From an uncultured Trichococcus sp. (GTDB taxonomy: Bacteria > Bacillota > Bacilli > Lactobacillales > Aerococcaceae), in assembly GCF_963663645.1 (NCBI RefSeq), contig NZ_OY760503.1, positions 1,679,501 through 1,743,500 on the forward strand: 64,000 bases of DNA, in the 5' to 3' direction. Shown piece after piece: positions 27,157 to 35,643 of this stretch. Position 1 is the stretch's first letter. Every line of letters starts with the position of its first letter. The notes beneath the pieces were generated by a model that ran no database searches, was not told where the DNA came from, and saw nothing but the letters and a program-made list of their open reading frames with translations. The position numbers and the translations under genes are program-made.

Positions 27157-28158
27157 ATGCGATCAGATAAGCGAAATCAGAAGGGCTTAAAAATAGTTGT
27201 CAGTATCCTTGCGATTCTGGTAATCGGTATCCTTGGGTATGTCTATTCGATCTATGCAAATGTAAAAAATACGATGGATACAGCCTACACACCGGTTGAA
27301 GTCGAGACTTTCCGGACGACGAATACCGGGACAGTGTATGATTCCTCGGATGCGGAAGGCGAAAGCAGAGCGGATGCCGGGGTGTTGACGCCGTCGGAAT
27401 TGTTGCAGGCAGGCGAGCCGGTTTCCATCCTATTATTGGGCGTCGACACCGGTGACTTGGGACGCACGGAACAGGGCCGTTCCGATTCGATGGTGGTCGT
27501 CACGATCAACCCGCACACTCAAAAGACGACACTTTTGAGCATCCCGCGCGATACCTACACTGAAATCGTCGGCTACGGCACTTCGGACAAAATCAACCAT
27601 GCTTATGCGTTCGGCGGCACTGCGATGTCGATCAACACTGTGCAGCAGATGCTCGACATCCCTGTCGATTTCTACGTGATGGTCAACATGGCGGGCATCC
27701 AGGAAATCGTCGATGCGGTCGGCGGCATCACCGTCGAGAGTCCGCTTGCCTTCAACCAGAACGGCCATGATTTCGTCGTCGGCACCAATCAACTGGATGG
27801 CGAAGCCGCGTTGGCGTTCGCCCGCATGCGCTATGAGGATCCGGCCGGCGACACCGGTCGTCAAGGCAGACAACGTCTCGTCATTGAAGGTGTTATCCGC
27901 AAACTGGCATCACCGGAAACGCTGTTGAATTACCAGTCGATCCTGGAATCCCTTTCAGCCAATATGCAGACGAGTTTCCAACTGTCCGATTTCTACACGC
28001 TCCAAAGCCAAGATTACCTCGGCGCAGTCGCTAACATCGCACAACAGCAACTTGGCGGAACCGGCGGGATGATGAACGAAATCTACTACAATTTTGTGGA
28101 CGAAACCGAATTGACGCGCGTCCAGAACCTCCTGCAGGCAGAACTCGAACTCGAATAA
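27157..28158 (+). CDS. LytR-CpsA-Psr (LCP) family cell-wall glycopolymer ligase
   Basis: Attaches teichoic acid or capsule-type polymers from lipid carriers to peptidoglycan. The 333-residue protein has an N-terminal membrane anchor (about 11-31) and an extracellular LCP domain. Conserved blocks are LLLGVDTGD, RSDSMVVVTINP, SIPRDTY (pyrophosphate-binding Arg) and INHAYAFGG, then FARMRYEDPAGDTGRQGRQR. The ATG at 27157 follows GAAGAGGAGA; a longer upstream frame starting in the preceding terminator is not supported. The downstream beta-helix gene is 33 bp away and likely co-transcribed. Confidence 0.92.
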   Translation: MRSDKRNQKGLKIVVSILAILVIGILGYVYSIYANVKNTMDTAYTPVEVETFRTTNTGTVYDSSDAEGESRADAGVLTPSELLQAGEPVSILLLGVDTGDLGRTEQGRSDSMVVVTINPHTQKTTLLSIPRDTYTEIVGYGTSDKINHAYAFGGTAMSINTVQQMLDIPVDFYVMVNMAGIQEIVDAVGGITVESPLAFNQNGHDFVVGTNQLDGEAALAFARMRYEDPAGDTGRQGRQRLVIEGVIRKLASPETLLNYQSILESLSANMQTSFQLSDFYTLQSQDYLGAVANIAQQQLGGTGGMMNEIYYNFVDETELTRVQNLLQAELELE

Positions 28159-28191
28159 ACGCACAAGGCACCTCTTAAAGGAGGGACCAAC

Positions 28192-29856
28192 ATGAATAAG
28201 AAGAATCATAGGAGGAGAATGCTGCTGGCCGCGGGATTGATCGGGCTGTGCAGCTATCCTGTGGCGACGCTGAGCGGACGCCTCCTTGCCGAGTCCGGAT
28301 CGGCCGACCGACCCGTAGCCGCGGCACAAAACAGCAGCTCTCAAACCCAAGCGACGGAAAATCAAGTCAGCATCACCCTTTTCCCCAAAAAAGCGGGCGA
28401 TCAGGATGATACGGAACGGATCCAACGGGCTGTCGATTACTGCATCGAAAACGGCAAGGACCTCTTTTTCCCGAGCGGCACGACCTATACGATCCGCTCG
28501 GTGGATGTCGAGGCCGGTCTGCGGTTGGTCGGATACGGCGCAATGTTCAAGTTGGCCGAGCGCCAACCCAAATTTACGCGCATGTTCACGACCCAGAACC
28601 GCCTGTGGGAGTCCGCCGAAGATTCGGACTACCTGATTTTCGAGGGCATTACCTTCGATGGGAACTGCTGGGAACAGGGGGCATTTCTGAATTACGAAAA
28701 GGAACAGCAATTCGCGATCCTTTTTTCCGGCTCGACCGAAAAAGCGGGTATGCTGCGCGGAAAAGTGATCGCCTGCAGGTTCCAGAATTGGTGCGGTGAC
28801 GGCGTGCACGTCTACACGAATGCGGAAGTGGCAGTGAGCGACAGCACATCATACAATTGCTTCCGCGGCGGCGTGGTCGCAAGCGGTAGCCCATCCATAA
28901 TCAAAATCACTGATTTTACAGCGGAAAAGAGCCAATTCGGGAAGGCAATCGACATCGAAATCGACACTGAACCCCATGACAAAACGGAGCTGACGATCGA
29001 GCGGCTGACTGCCTACGAAAGTGTCGACATCGGTACGCAGGAGGGGTCCGTCGTGAGGATGACCGATTCGACAGTCAGCGGCGGTACGACCCAAATCTAC
29101 GGTTTCAAAAACAAAGTCACAATCGAGCGCTCGACGCTCGGGAATGTGGAAGTGATGAACGCTACCGACTGTACCTTCAACGAGGTTACTTTCGCGGTGA
29201 CCCCGAGTGCAGCGGAAGATGTGAAGGGTGTCGTTGTGCGTGTCATCGATATTTTCGATGAACTGCCGAAGGACGCTTACCAGACGACTTTCAATGACTG
29301 CATTTTCGAGCGCGCTGACGCGGGGAAGCTGCTGGAGACGGATAAGGAAGTCGTCGCAGTCAACGGCTACTACGGCAAACTGACGCTCAACGACTGCGTG
29401 TTCCGCGAGGGCTTCACGACCGGCTACTTCAATTTCGGTGTGGCCGAGAGCTACCTGAAGGACGTCCATTTCGACACGGAAACAGCAGTATCGATGCAGC
29501 CACTCAATTGGGCCCGGATCGACAAATTCGTGCTGGATAATGTTTCGTACGGCGAGAGTGTGACGACTCCGTTTCGCTTCCTGGACTATATGATCACAAA
29601 ACCTTATGCGACCGTCATCTTCAAAAATATGGTGCTCGACAGTTCGAAAGCCGGCTATGCCGGCGCCGATCAGATCGGGACGACGAAAATCACCAGCGAT
29701 CGCCTGATTCTCGTCGACGAAGATCCGACCGTGGCGGATGTGCCGGCGTTCAAGGGTGATACTGCCAAACTTTATACACCGGTTGCGGGATCGCCTTCGG
29801 AATGGGTCGCCGTCACCAGCGACCCGATCGCTGCCGATTGGAAAGTGGTTGAGTGA
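28192..29856 (+). CDS. Secreted/anchored parallel beta-helix protein (pectate-lyase-like fold)
   Basis: A 554-residue exported protein. A basic N-terminus and hydrophobic segment (about 9-27) form a signal or anchor. Residues 62-115 carry the N-cap of right-handed beta-helix polysaccharide lyases and GH28-like enzymes (DDTERIQRAVDYCIENGKDLFFPSG). Repeated short strands follow (FEGITFDGN, FNDCIF, LNDCVFREGF). AAAGGAGGG precedes the ATG. No catalytic residues of a named lyase family could be assigned. Co-location with an LCP ligase suggests a role in surface glycopolymer modification or turnover, which is inference. Confidence 0.75.
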   Translation: MNKKNHRRRMLLAAGLIGLCSYPVATLSGRLLAESGSADRPVAAAQNSSSQTQATENQVSITLFPKKAGDQDDTERIQRAVDYCIENGKDLFFPSGTTYTIRSVDVEAGLRLVGYGAMFKLAERQPKFTRMFTTQNRLWESAEDSDYLIFEGITFDGNCWEQGAFLNYEKEQQFAILFSGSTEKAGMLRGKVIACRFQNWCGDGVHVYTNAEVAVSDSTSYNCFRGGVVASGSPSIIKITDFTAEKSQFGKAIDIEIDTEPHDKTELTIERLTAYESVDIGTQEGSVVRMTDSTVSGGTTQIYGFKNKVTIERSTLGNVEVMNATDCTFNEVTFAVTPSAAEDVKGVVVRVIDIFDELPKDAYQTTFNDCIFERADAGKLLETDKEVVAVNGYYGKLTLNDCVFREGFTTGYFNFGVAESYLKDVHFDTETAVSMQPLNWARIDKFVLDNVSYGESVTTPFRFLDYMITKPYATVIFKNMVLDSSKAGYAGADQIGTTKITSDRLILVDEDPTVADVPAFKGDTAKLYTPVAGSPSEWVAVTSDPIAADWKVVE

Positions 29857-29882
29857 TGAATGAAAGAATGCGAAAAGATAAC

Positions 29883-29931
29883 AAATACAGCCTGGCAACA
29901 TCCGATGCGATGTCGCTAGGCTGTATTTTGT
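29883..29931 (+). terminator. Terminator of the LCP/beta-helix operon
   Basis: AAATACAGCCTGGC and GCTAGGCTGTATTT stem, followed by TTGTG. Confidence 0.8.
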
Positions 29932-29979
29932 GTTCTTGTCGGCTGTTCCTTATTATCCCTTAACTAATAATTCTTCAGT

Positions 29980-31002
29980 TTACCGGATTGCGCGCATGCC
30001 GAGCAGCTCGACGTCGCAGGCCAAATGATCCGCAGCAACGGTTTGTTCATACATCAGGTCGGTGGACAGGTATTTTTTGTTGTCGTCGGCAAAAACGGTC
30101 GCGACGACGGCATCCTTATTGCCGAGCAGATCCTGTGCCTTCAGGACGCCCAGAAAGTTGGCACCCGAGGAGATGCCGACGCCGAGGCCGAGTACGCGCG
30201 CGAGTTTGCGTGACATGTTGATGGCGTCGCAGTCATCGATCGATAGGATGTTGTCCAGTTGGTCCAGTTTGACGATGGCGGGCACAAACTCGTCGCCGAT
30301 GCCGAAAATCCGGTGCGGACCGACGACTTTTCCGCAAGTCGCCATCGTCGGGGAGGAGGCCGGATCGAGCGGGAAGGCCAGGCAGTCCGGGTAGCTTTCC
30401 TGCAGAATCTCTTTGACGCCCATCAGCGTTCCGCCGGTACCGACACCGGCGACGAAGCCTTGCGGTCTTTTGCCCAAAGCCGCCAGTTGAGCCAGGATTT
30501 CTTTCCCGGTTGTCGCGTAGTGGGCGGCGCAGTTTTCAGGGTTGGAGAATTGGTGCGGCAGGAAGGCGCCTTCAGTTTCGCCCATCCGATCGGCGAGGGC
30601 GATCGAACCGGTGAAGCCGCCTTCCGCCTTGGAAACGAGCCGGATCGTTGCGCCGAAACTTTCGATCAGGTTGATCCGCTCCTGGCTCATCCAGTCGGGC
30701 ATGAAAATCGTGACCGGATTGCCCAGATAGGCACCAATCGCGGAAAAGGCAATGCCGGTGTTGCCGCTGGTCGCCTCGGCAATCGGCATGCCTTCAGCGA
30801 TAGCGCCAGTTTCGTAGGCCTGGCGGAGGATATGGCAAGCAACGCGGTCCTTGATGCTGCCTGAGTAATTGTAGTATTCCGCCTTCGCGTATACGAGCCG
30901 CAGTTCGCCTTTGTAGAGCAAGGAAATTTCCAGCATCGGGGTGTGGCCGATCAACGCCGCCAAGCCATCAAATTTTTCGGACATTTTTTTATTTATCGTC
31001 AT
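29980..31002 (-). CDS. Cysteine synthase-like PLP beta-lyase/synthase
   Basis: Fold-type II pyridoxal phosphate enzyme of 340 residues. The PLP lysine lies in YNYSGSIKDR (Lys51), the substrate loop is TSGNTG (78-83), and the phosphate cup is GVGTGGT (about 190). These match O-acetylserine sulfhydrylase and cystathionine beta-synthase families. The ATG at 31002 is spaced 10 bp from GGGAGG, so the earlier frame start at 31020 was rejected. The C-terminus is longer than in plain CysK, and the substrate could differ from O-acetylserine. It is divergent from the sucrose PTS. Confidence 0.85.
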   Translation of the reverse strand: MTINKKMSEKFDGLAALIGHTPMLEISLLYKGELRLVYAKAEYYNYSGSIKDRVACHILRQAYETGAIAEGMPIAEATSGNTGIAFSAIGAYLGNPVTIFMPDWMSQERINLIESFGATIRLVSKAEGGFTGSIALADRMGETEGAFLPHQFSNPENCAAHYATTGKEILAQLAALGKRPQGFVAGVGTGGTLMGVKEILQESYPDCLAFPLDPASSPTMATCGKVVGPHRIFGIGDEFVPAIVKLDQLDNILSIDDCDAINMSRKLARVLGLGVGISSGANFLGVLKAQDLLGNKDAVVATVFADDNKKYLSTDLMYEQTVAADHLACDVELLGMRAIR

Positions 31003-31122
31003 GGTCAAAAAACCTCCCATATCTTTGTCATGTCGCTCTTTGTCTTCATTTTAACGCTTTTGCCAAGGAAAGGCCAATGCCAGCGGGTTCGTAAATATAC
31101 AAAATCTTTTTTGTTAAAACGC

Positions 31123-31151
31123 TTGACTTTATCTTTGAAAGGGTTTACTAT
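31123..31151 (+). promoter_or_regulatory. Promoter of the sucrose PTS operon
   Basis: TTGACT and TACTAT with an optimal 17-bp spacer. Two LacI-type operators lie just downstream. An imperfect cre-like sequence (TTAAAACGCTTGAC) overlaps the -35 region. Confidence 0.78.
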
Positions 31152-31162
31152 TCATATCAAGA

Positions 31163-31174
31163 GGAACCGGTTTC
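31163..31174. promoter_or_regulatory. LacI/ScrR-type operator 1
   Basis: GGAACCGGTTTC, one mismatch from a perfect palindrome with central CG, about 12 bp after the -10 box. Binding here would block initiation. Confidence 0.6.
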
Positions 31175-31216
31175 ACCAATACAGAAAACCTGATCCTTAT
31201 CATTTTGGAACGGAAA

Positions 31217-31228
31217 GGAACCGGTTCC
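31217..31228. promoter_or_regulatory. LacI/ScrR-type operator 2
   Basis: Perfect 12-bp palindrome GGAACCGGTTCC. Its centre is 54 bp from that of operator 1, near five helical turns, so a dimer of dimers could hold both on one DNA face. Confidence 0.65.
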
Positions 31229-31311
31229 GGAATGGAACGAAACGAAACACTGTTATTATTGCACTTATTCTCAGTCACAGCACAGATCATCAAAGGAAAG
31301 AGGGAGAAAAA

Positions 31312-32739
31312 ATGGATTACAAAAAGATTGCAGAAGAATTGTTGACGGATATCGGCGGAAAAGAGAACGTACAGGCAGCGACGCACTGCGCGACACGACT
31401 ACGCTTGGTTTTGAGGGATGAAAGCAAGGTCGATCAAGCGGGATTGGACGCACGCGACGAAGTCAAAGGGACTTTCTCAACGGCTGGCCAATACCAAATC
31501 ATCCTTGGATCCGGAACAGTCAATGAAGTCTACAAAGAATTCATCAAAATGGCTGGCATCGACGCCATGAGCAAAGAGGAAGTCAAAACAGCCGGCACGC
31601 AAAAACTGAACCCGATCCAACAAGGCGTCAAGATGCTTTCAGATATCTTCGTACCGATCATCCCGGCCATCGTAGCCTGCGGTTTGATGATGGGTTTGAA
31701 CAACGTATTCACCGCACCGGATTTGTTTGTTGCCGGAAAATCGCTGATTGAAGCTTATCCTGCCTTCGCAGGTTTTGCAGCGATGATCAATACGTTCTCC
31801 AACGCCGCTTATGTCTTCCTGCCTGTCCTGATCGGGTTCAGCGCAACGCAGAAATTCGGCGGCAACCCGTATTTGGGAGCTGTTTTGGGGATGTTGATGG
31901 TCCACCCGGATCTTGTCAATGCCTACGCCTATCCGTCAGTCTTGGCTGCAGGCGAAGTGCCTTTCTGGGATATCTTCGGATTCGAAATCGCGAAAGTCGG
32001 TTACCAAGGAACAGTCTTGCCGATTCTGTTTGCGGCATTCATCTTGGCTAAAATCGAAACATTCCTGCACAAACGCGTGCATACATCATTGGACAACCTG
32101 GTCACACCGCTGTTCGCTTTGATCATCACTGGCTTCCTGACTTTCACATTGGTGGGCCCGCTGACGCGCACGCTCGGCGATGTGATGACAAACAGCCTTG
32201 TATGGTTGTATGACACGACAGGTGCAGTCGGCGGAGCCATCATCGGTTTCTTCTACGCTCCACTGGTCGTTACCGGTATGCACCACAGCTTCATCGCTGT
32301 TGAAACGCAATTGTTGGCTGATATCGCTAAAACAGGCGGTACGTTCATCTTCCCGATCGCAGCTATGTCAAACGTGGCTCAAGGTGCTGCTGCATTGGCG
32401 ATGTTCTTCATTATCAAGGAACAAAAAGCGAAAAGTTTGGCTTCCGCTTCCGCCATCTCCGCTTACTTGGGGATCACTGAGCCAGCCATGTTCGGTATCA
32501 ACTTGAAATATCGCTACCCGTTCTATGCAGCAATGATCGGTTCCGGCGTCAGCAGCGCGTTCATTTCCTTCTTCAAAGTCAAAGCGATCGCATTGGGCGC
32601 AGCCGGCCTGCCGGGCGTCATCTCGATCAAACAAGAAGAATTATGGTTCTACATCCTGGGCATGCTGATCGCGACAGTCGTGACGATCACGATGACGTTC
32701 TTCTTCAGCAAACGCGACTGGACGAAAAAAGCAGCATAA
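31312..32739 (+). CDS. scrA: Sucrose-specific PTS enzyme IIBC
   Basis: Imports sucrose and phosphorylates it to sucrose-6-phosphate. The 475-residue protein has an N-terminal IIB domain with the phosphocysteine Cys26 (THCATRLRL), followed by a ten-helix IIC domain of the glucose superfamily. It ends without a IIA domain, so it needs a separate EIIA(Glc). The start at 31312 follows AGGGAG; the upstream frame extension runs through the promoter and operators. It is the first gene of a scrA-scrB operon, with a 28-bp gap to scrB. Sucrose specificity rests on the IIC sequence style and on scrB. Confidence 0.92.
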   Translation: MDYKKIAEELLTDIGGKENVQAATHCATRLRLVLRDESKVDQAGLDARDEVKGTFSTAGQYQIILGSGTVNEVYKEFIKMAGIDAMSKEEVKTAGTQKLNPIQQGVKMLSDIFVPIIPAIVACGLMMGLNNVFTAPDLFVAGKSLIEAYPAFAGFAAMINTFSNAAYVFLPVLIGFSATQKFGGNPYLGAVLGMLMVHPDLVNAYAYPSVLAAGEVPFWDIFGFEIAKVGYQGTVLPILFAAFILAKIETFLHKRVHTSLDNLVTPLFALIITGFLTFTLVGPLTRTLGDVMTNSLVWLYDTTGAVGGAIIGFFYAPLVVTGMHHSFIAVETQLLADIAKTGGTFIFPIAAMSNVAQGAAALAMFFIIKEQKAKSLASASAISAYLGITEPAMFGINLKYRYPFYAAMIGSGVSSAFISFFKVKAIALGAAGLPGVISIKQEELWFYILGMLIATVVTITMTFFFSKRDWTKKAA

Positions 32740-32767
32740 AGAAAAGCGGAACGGAAAGGAATAAATC

Positions 32768-34258
32768 ATGAAAGAATGGACGCGCGAGGAGCGCTATAAA
32801 AAACTCTCGGATTATTCCGACGACTATCTGGAAGAATTGGCGAAAAGGGTGGCGCAGTCGCCCTTCCGCCAAAACTACCACATCCAACCGAACACAGGCC
32901 TTTTGAACGATCCGAACGGCTTCACTTATTTCGACGGCAAATGGCATCTCTTCTATCAATGGTTCCCGATGGGCGCGGTCCACGGGCTGAAGCACTGGTA
33001 CCATCTGACTTCGACGGACCTCGTGCAATGGAAGGAAGAGGGCGTCGCGCTGTTGCCTGACACTGAGTACGACAGCCATGGCGTCTATTCCGGCAGCGGC
33101 TTCGTCAAAGACGGCCAGCTGCACATCATGTACACCGGCAATGTCCGCACGGAAGAATGGGAAAGGGTGCCGAACCAGATCGTCGCCCGCATGGAAGCGG
33201 ACGGCAGCTTCACGAAGTTCCTGCCGCCTGCTATCGCCGGCAAACCGGATGGCTACACCGACCATGTCCGCGATCCCAAAGTGTGGAAGCAGCACGGCCT
33301 CTACTATGCCGTCATTGGTGCCCAACGCACCGACGAAACCGGCACAATCCTGCTGTACCGCTCAAAGGATGCCTTGGAATGGGAACTGATGGGCGAAGTC
33401 GACGCCGGCTTGCCGGACTTCGGCTACATGTGGGAATGTCCGGACCTGTTCGAGATCGACGGCAAAACAGTGCTGCTGTTTTCGCCGCAAGGAATCGAGC
33501 CGGAAGGCGACCATTACCAAAACATTTTTCAGACCGGCTATGTCATCGCCGATGATTTCCGGATGGATGAACTGAAATTGGAGCATGATGGCTTCCAGGA
33601 ACTGGATGCCGGCTTCGATTTCTACGCCACCCAGACCGCCGAAAGCCCGGACGGCCGCCGCATTCTGACGGCCTGGATGGGATTGCCGGACGTCGCTTAC
33701 CCGACCGACAGCGAAGACTGGGCGCACTGCCTGACCTTGCCGCGCGAGTTGTCCATTAAGGATGGCAAGCTGATCCAGCAGCCGGTCCGCGAATTGGTGG
33801 CTTTACGCAAAGAGCAGACTGTTTCCGACGCCGGTCTATTGTCTGGTGAAAAGCGCATCGATCGCGACGGCGCAAACGGCTACGAACTCCAGCTGGATGT
33901 AGCCTTCCCGGCGTCTGCGAACCACGCGCCGGTTACAGTGGATCTTTGCGAAGATGCGGCCAAAGACAAACGTTTCCGCATCACCTTGGATCCGGTCACG
34001 AAGAAGATCACGATCGACCGCAGCCGCTGCGGCATCCCGTTCGCCGAAGAATTCGGCACGACCCGCACGCTGGCGCTCGGAAAGATGGATGAAGTGAAGC
34101 TGCAGATTTTCGTCGACACCAGTTCGATCGAAATCTTCGTCAACGACGGCGAAGGCACCTTCACCTCCCGTGTCTTCCCGCAAGCGGGAGAAACCGGCCT
34201 GTCGCTCGCGGCAGGCAGCACAATCGATTACAGCCTCGAACTTTGGGAATTGGCCTGA
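32768..34258 (+). CDS. scrB: Sucrose-6-phosphate hydrolase (GH32)
   Basis: Cleaves PTS-derived sucrose-6-phosphate to glucose-6-phosphate and fructose in the cytoplasm. GH32 catalytic residues are all present: LLNDPNG (nucleophile Asp48), VRDPKVW (Asp169) and WECPD (Glu223). The N-terminal 30 residues form the helical start seen in ScrB proteins. There is no signal peptide. The ATG follows GGAAAGGA. Pairing with scrA makes this the PTS-route enzyme, while the GH32 at 2669 serves the ABC route. Fructose from this step still needs a fructokinase; none is in this operon. Confidence 0.93.
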   Translation: MKEWTREERYKKLSDYSDDYLEELAKRVAQSPFRQNYHIQPNTGLLNDPNGFTYFDGKWHLFYQWFPMGAVHGLKHWYHLTSTDLVQWKEEGVALLPDTEYDSHGVYSGSGFVKDGQLHIMYTGNVRTEEWERVPNQIVARMEADGSFTKFLPPAIAGKPDGYTDHVRDPKVWKQHGLYYAVIGAQRTDETGTILLYRSKDALEWELMGEVDAGLPDFGYMWECPDLFEIDGKTVLLFSPQGIEPEGDHYQNIFQTGYVIADDFRMDELKLEHDGFQELDAGFDFYATQTAESPDGRRILTAWMGLPDVAYPTDSEDWAHCLTLPRELSIKDGKLIQQPVRELVALRKEQTVSDAGLLSGEKRIDRDGANGYELQLDVAFPASANHAPVTVDLCEDAAKDKRFRITLDPVTKKITIDRSRCGIPFAEEFGTTRTLALGKMDEVKLQIFVDTSSIEIFVNDGEGTFTSRVFPQAGETGLSLAAGSTIDYSLELWELA

Positions 34259-34278
34259 AGAAGCGGCGAATGATAGTT

Positions 34279-34332
34279 GAACGCACCACCCATTAACTCT
34301 GTTTGGCAGAGCAAGGGGTGGTGCGTTTTTTT
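34279..34332 (+). terminator. Terminator of scrAB
   Basis: AACGCACCACCC and GGGTGGTGCGTT close a loop with its own small stem and are followed by TTTTT. Confidence 0.9.
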
Positions 34333-34380
34333 GAGTTGGGCTTGCGGAGGCGCGGATGGAGAGGCGTGGAGACACGGAAT

Positions 34381-34518
34381 AGCCCGCCAAAAGCGGTTTG
34401 GCGGGGAAAAAAGCAGCGCGCGCAACCGAGTTTCCCCGCCAAACGTGCGTTGGAAGGTTATTTTCAGGAAATCTGCCCCTAAAAGCCCGCCAAAACCATT
34501 TTGGCGGGCTTTCTCGAA
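34381..34518. repeat. Hairpin array A3 (family A, 3 units)
   Basis: GCCCGCCAAAA/TTTTGGCGGGC-type palindromes with right arms at 34400, 34452 (decayed) and 34503 (52 and 51 bp apart). It follows the scrAB terminator and precedes the RpiR gene. Confidence 0.83.
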
Positions 34519-34697
34519 ACAAGTGCTCGTAAAATAACCTGTCGGTGCGCGCTGCGGAACAACAGCCAACAGAATGGTAGCCACGAGTTCCCGAATTTTT
34601 CTGGTATGTTTCGATAAATATTTTAGAATCAATAGGCATAGGCGAGCTAATTTTCGTTATACTGGAGAGGACAAAAACTTTAGGGGTGGATCCATAC

Positions 34698-35483
34698 GTG
34701 GTAGATATTGCCAAGTTATTTCAAGGTAAAGAATTAAGCGAATCAGATCAACAACTGTTGACCTACATCATCAGCAACATGGATACAGTCTTGCAGATGG
34801 GTGTCCGTCAGATTGCCAAGGAAAATTATACCTCGCCGGCAAGTGTCATCCGGCTGTCAAAAAAGTTGGGATACAAAGGTTTTATCGATCTGTATTATCA
34901 CTTGTTGCCGCTTGTCAATGTCGAAACAATGCCGGCAGGAACTTCGGAAGATGAATTTTTCCAACTGGATCATGCGCTCGTTCTGCAACATAATTCAATA
35001 GAGGATATGGACGAATTCATCGGAAAAGCATTGTGTTTGGAAGGGAAATTTATCTTCATCTATGCTGCAGGTTTTTCGGCGATTGCAGCAGAATATCTCT
35101 ACAAAAAACTATTGCTCCTCGGGAAACAAGTCATCCTTGCCACAACGCTAGATTCCATTGGTGTGTTGGAGAATAATCTGAAAAATATCGGGGCTTTTGT
35201 AGCCATTTCCAAATCAGGGGAGACGCAAAGTGTCATCGAAAAGCTACTGAAAGCGAAAAATGCCGGCATCTTTACGGTTGCCTTCACGAAGGAAACGCCC
35301 AATCGGCTTGGTGAATGCAGTGATCTGAATTTTAAGGTTACCGATCAACACAAGCTCGATGACAGGAATCTGTTGCCCAACACATTTTTTCCCTTTACGT
35401 TGTTGCTGGTGGAGTACCTGTTGAGCCGTTACCTGAAAGAAATCAATGAAGTTGATGAGCAGACAGAAGAAGGAAAAGCTTAA
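34698..35483 (+). CDS. MurR/RpiR-family sugar-phosphate regulator
   Basis: Transcription regulator of about 261 residues. The N-terminal HTH_6 domain (about 1-75) contains ENYTSPASVIRLSKKLGYKGF. A C-terminal SIS sugar-phosphate-binding domain (about 105-240) has the blocks AAGFSAIAAEYLYKKL and SKSGETQ. GTG at 34698 is chosen because AGGGGTGGA is spaced 7 bp before it; the GTG at 34686 lies inside that site. It precedes an alpha-glucoside PTS and a GH4 gene, the usual place of a MalR/GlvR-type activator. Its ligand is probably a phosphorylated alpha-glucoside. Confidence 0.88.
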   Translation: MVDIAKLFQGKELSESDQQLLTYIISNMDTVLQMGVRQIAKENYTSPASVIRLSKKLGYKGFIDLYYHLLPLVNVETMPAGTSEDEFFQLDHALVLQHNSIEDMDEFIGKALCLEGKFIFIYAAGFSAIAAEYLYKKLLLLGKQVILATTLDSIGVLENNLKNIGAFVAISKSGETQSVIEKLLKAKNAGIFTVAFTKETPNRLGECSDLNFKVTDQHKLDDRNLLPNTFFPFTLLLVEYLLSRYLKEINEVDEQTEEGKA

Positions 35484-35528
35484 AAAGCAGCGCAGCAGAA
35501 GCAAACAGAAGCTAACAGAATAGTAAGT

Positions 35529-35562
35529 GAAACGTGTTTCGTCTTTACGGAACACGTTTTTT
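35529..35562 (+). terminator. Terminator after the RpiR gene
   Basis: AAACGTGTT and AACACGTTT close a 12-nt loop and continue into TTT. The regulator is thus transcribed largely apart from the PTS genes. Confidence 0.82.
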
Positions 35563-35643
35563 AACGTTGTGAAAGCCTTTTATTTCCGAACTGTTCCCGC
35601 TACACTGTAGTCAGGTTAAAGAAATCATATTGGAGGGAAACAA

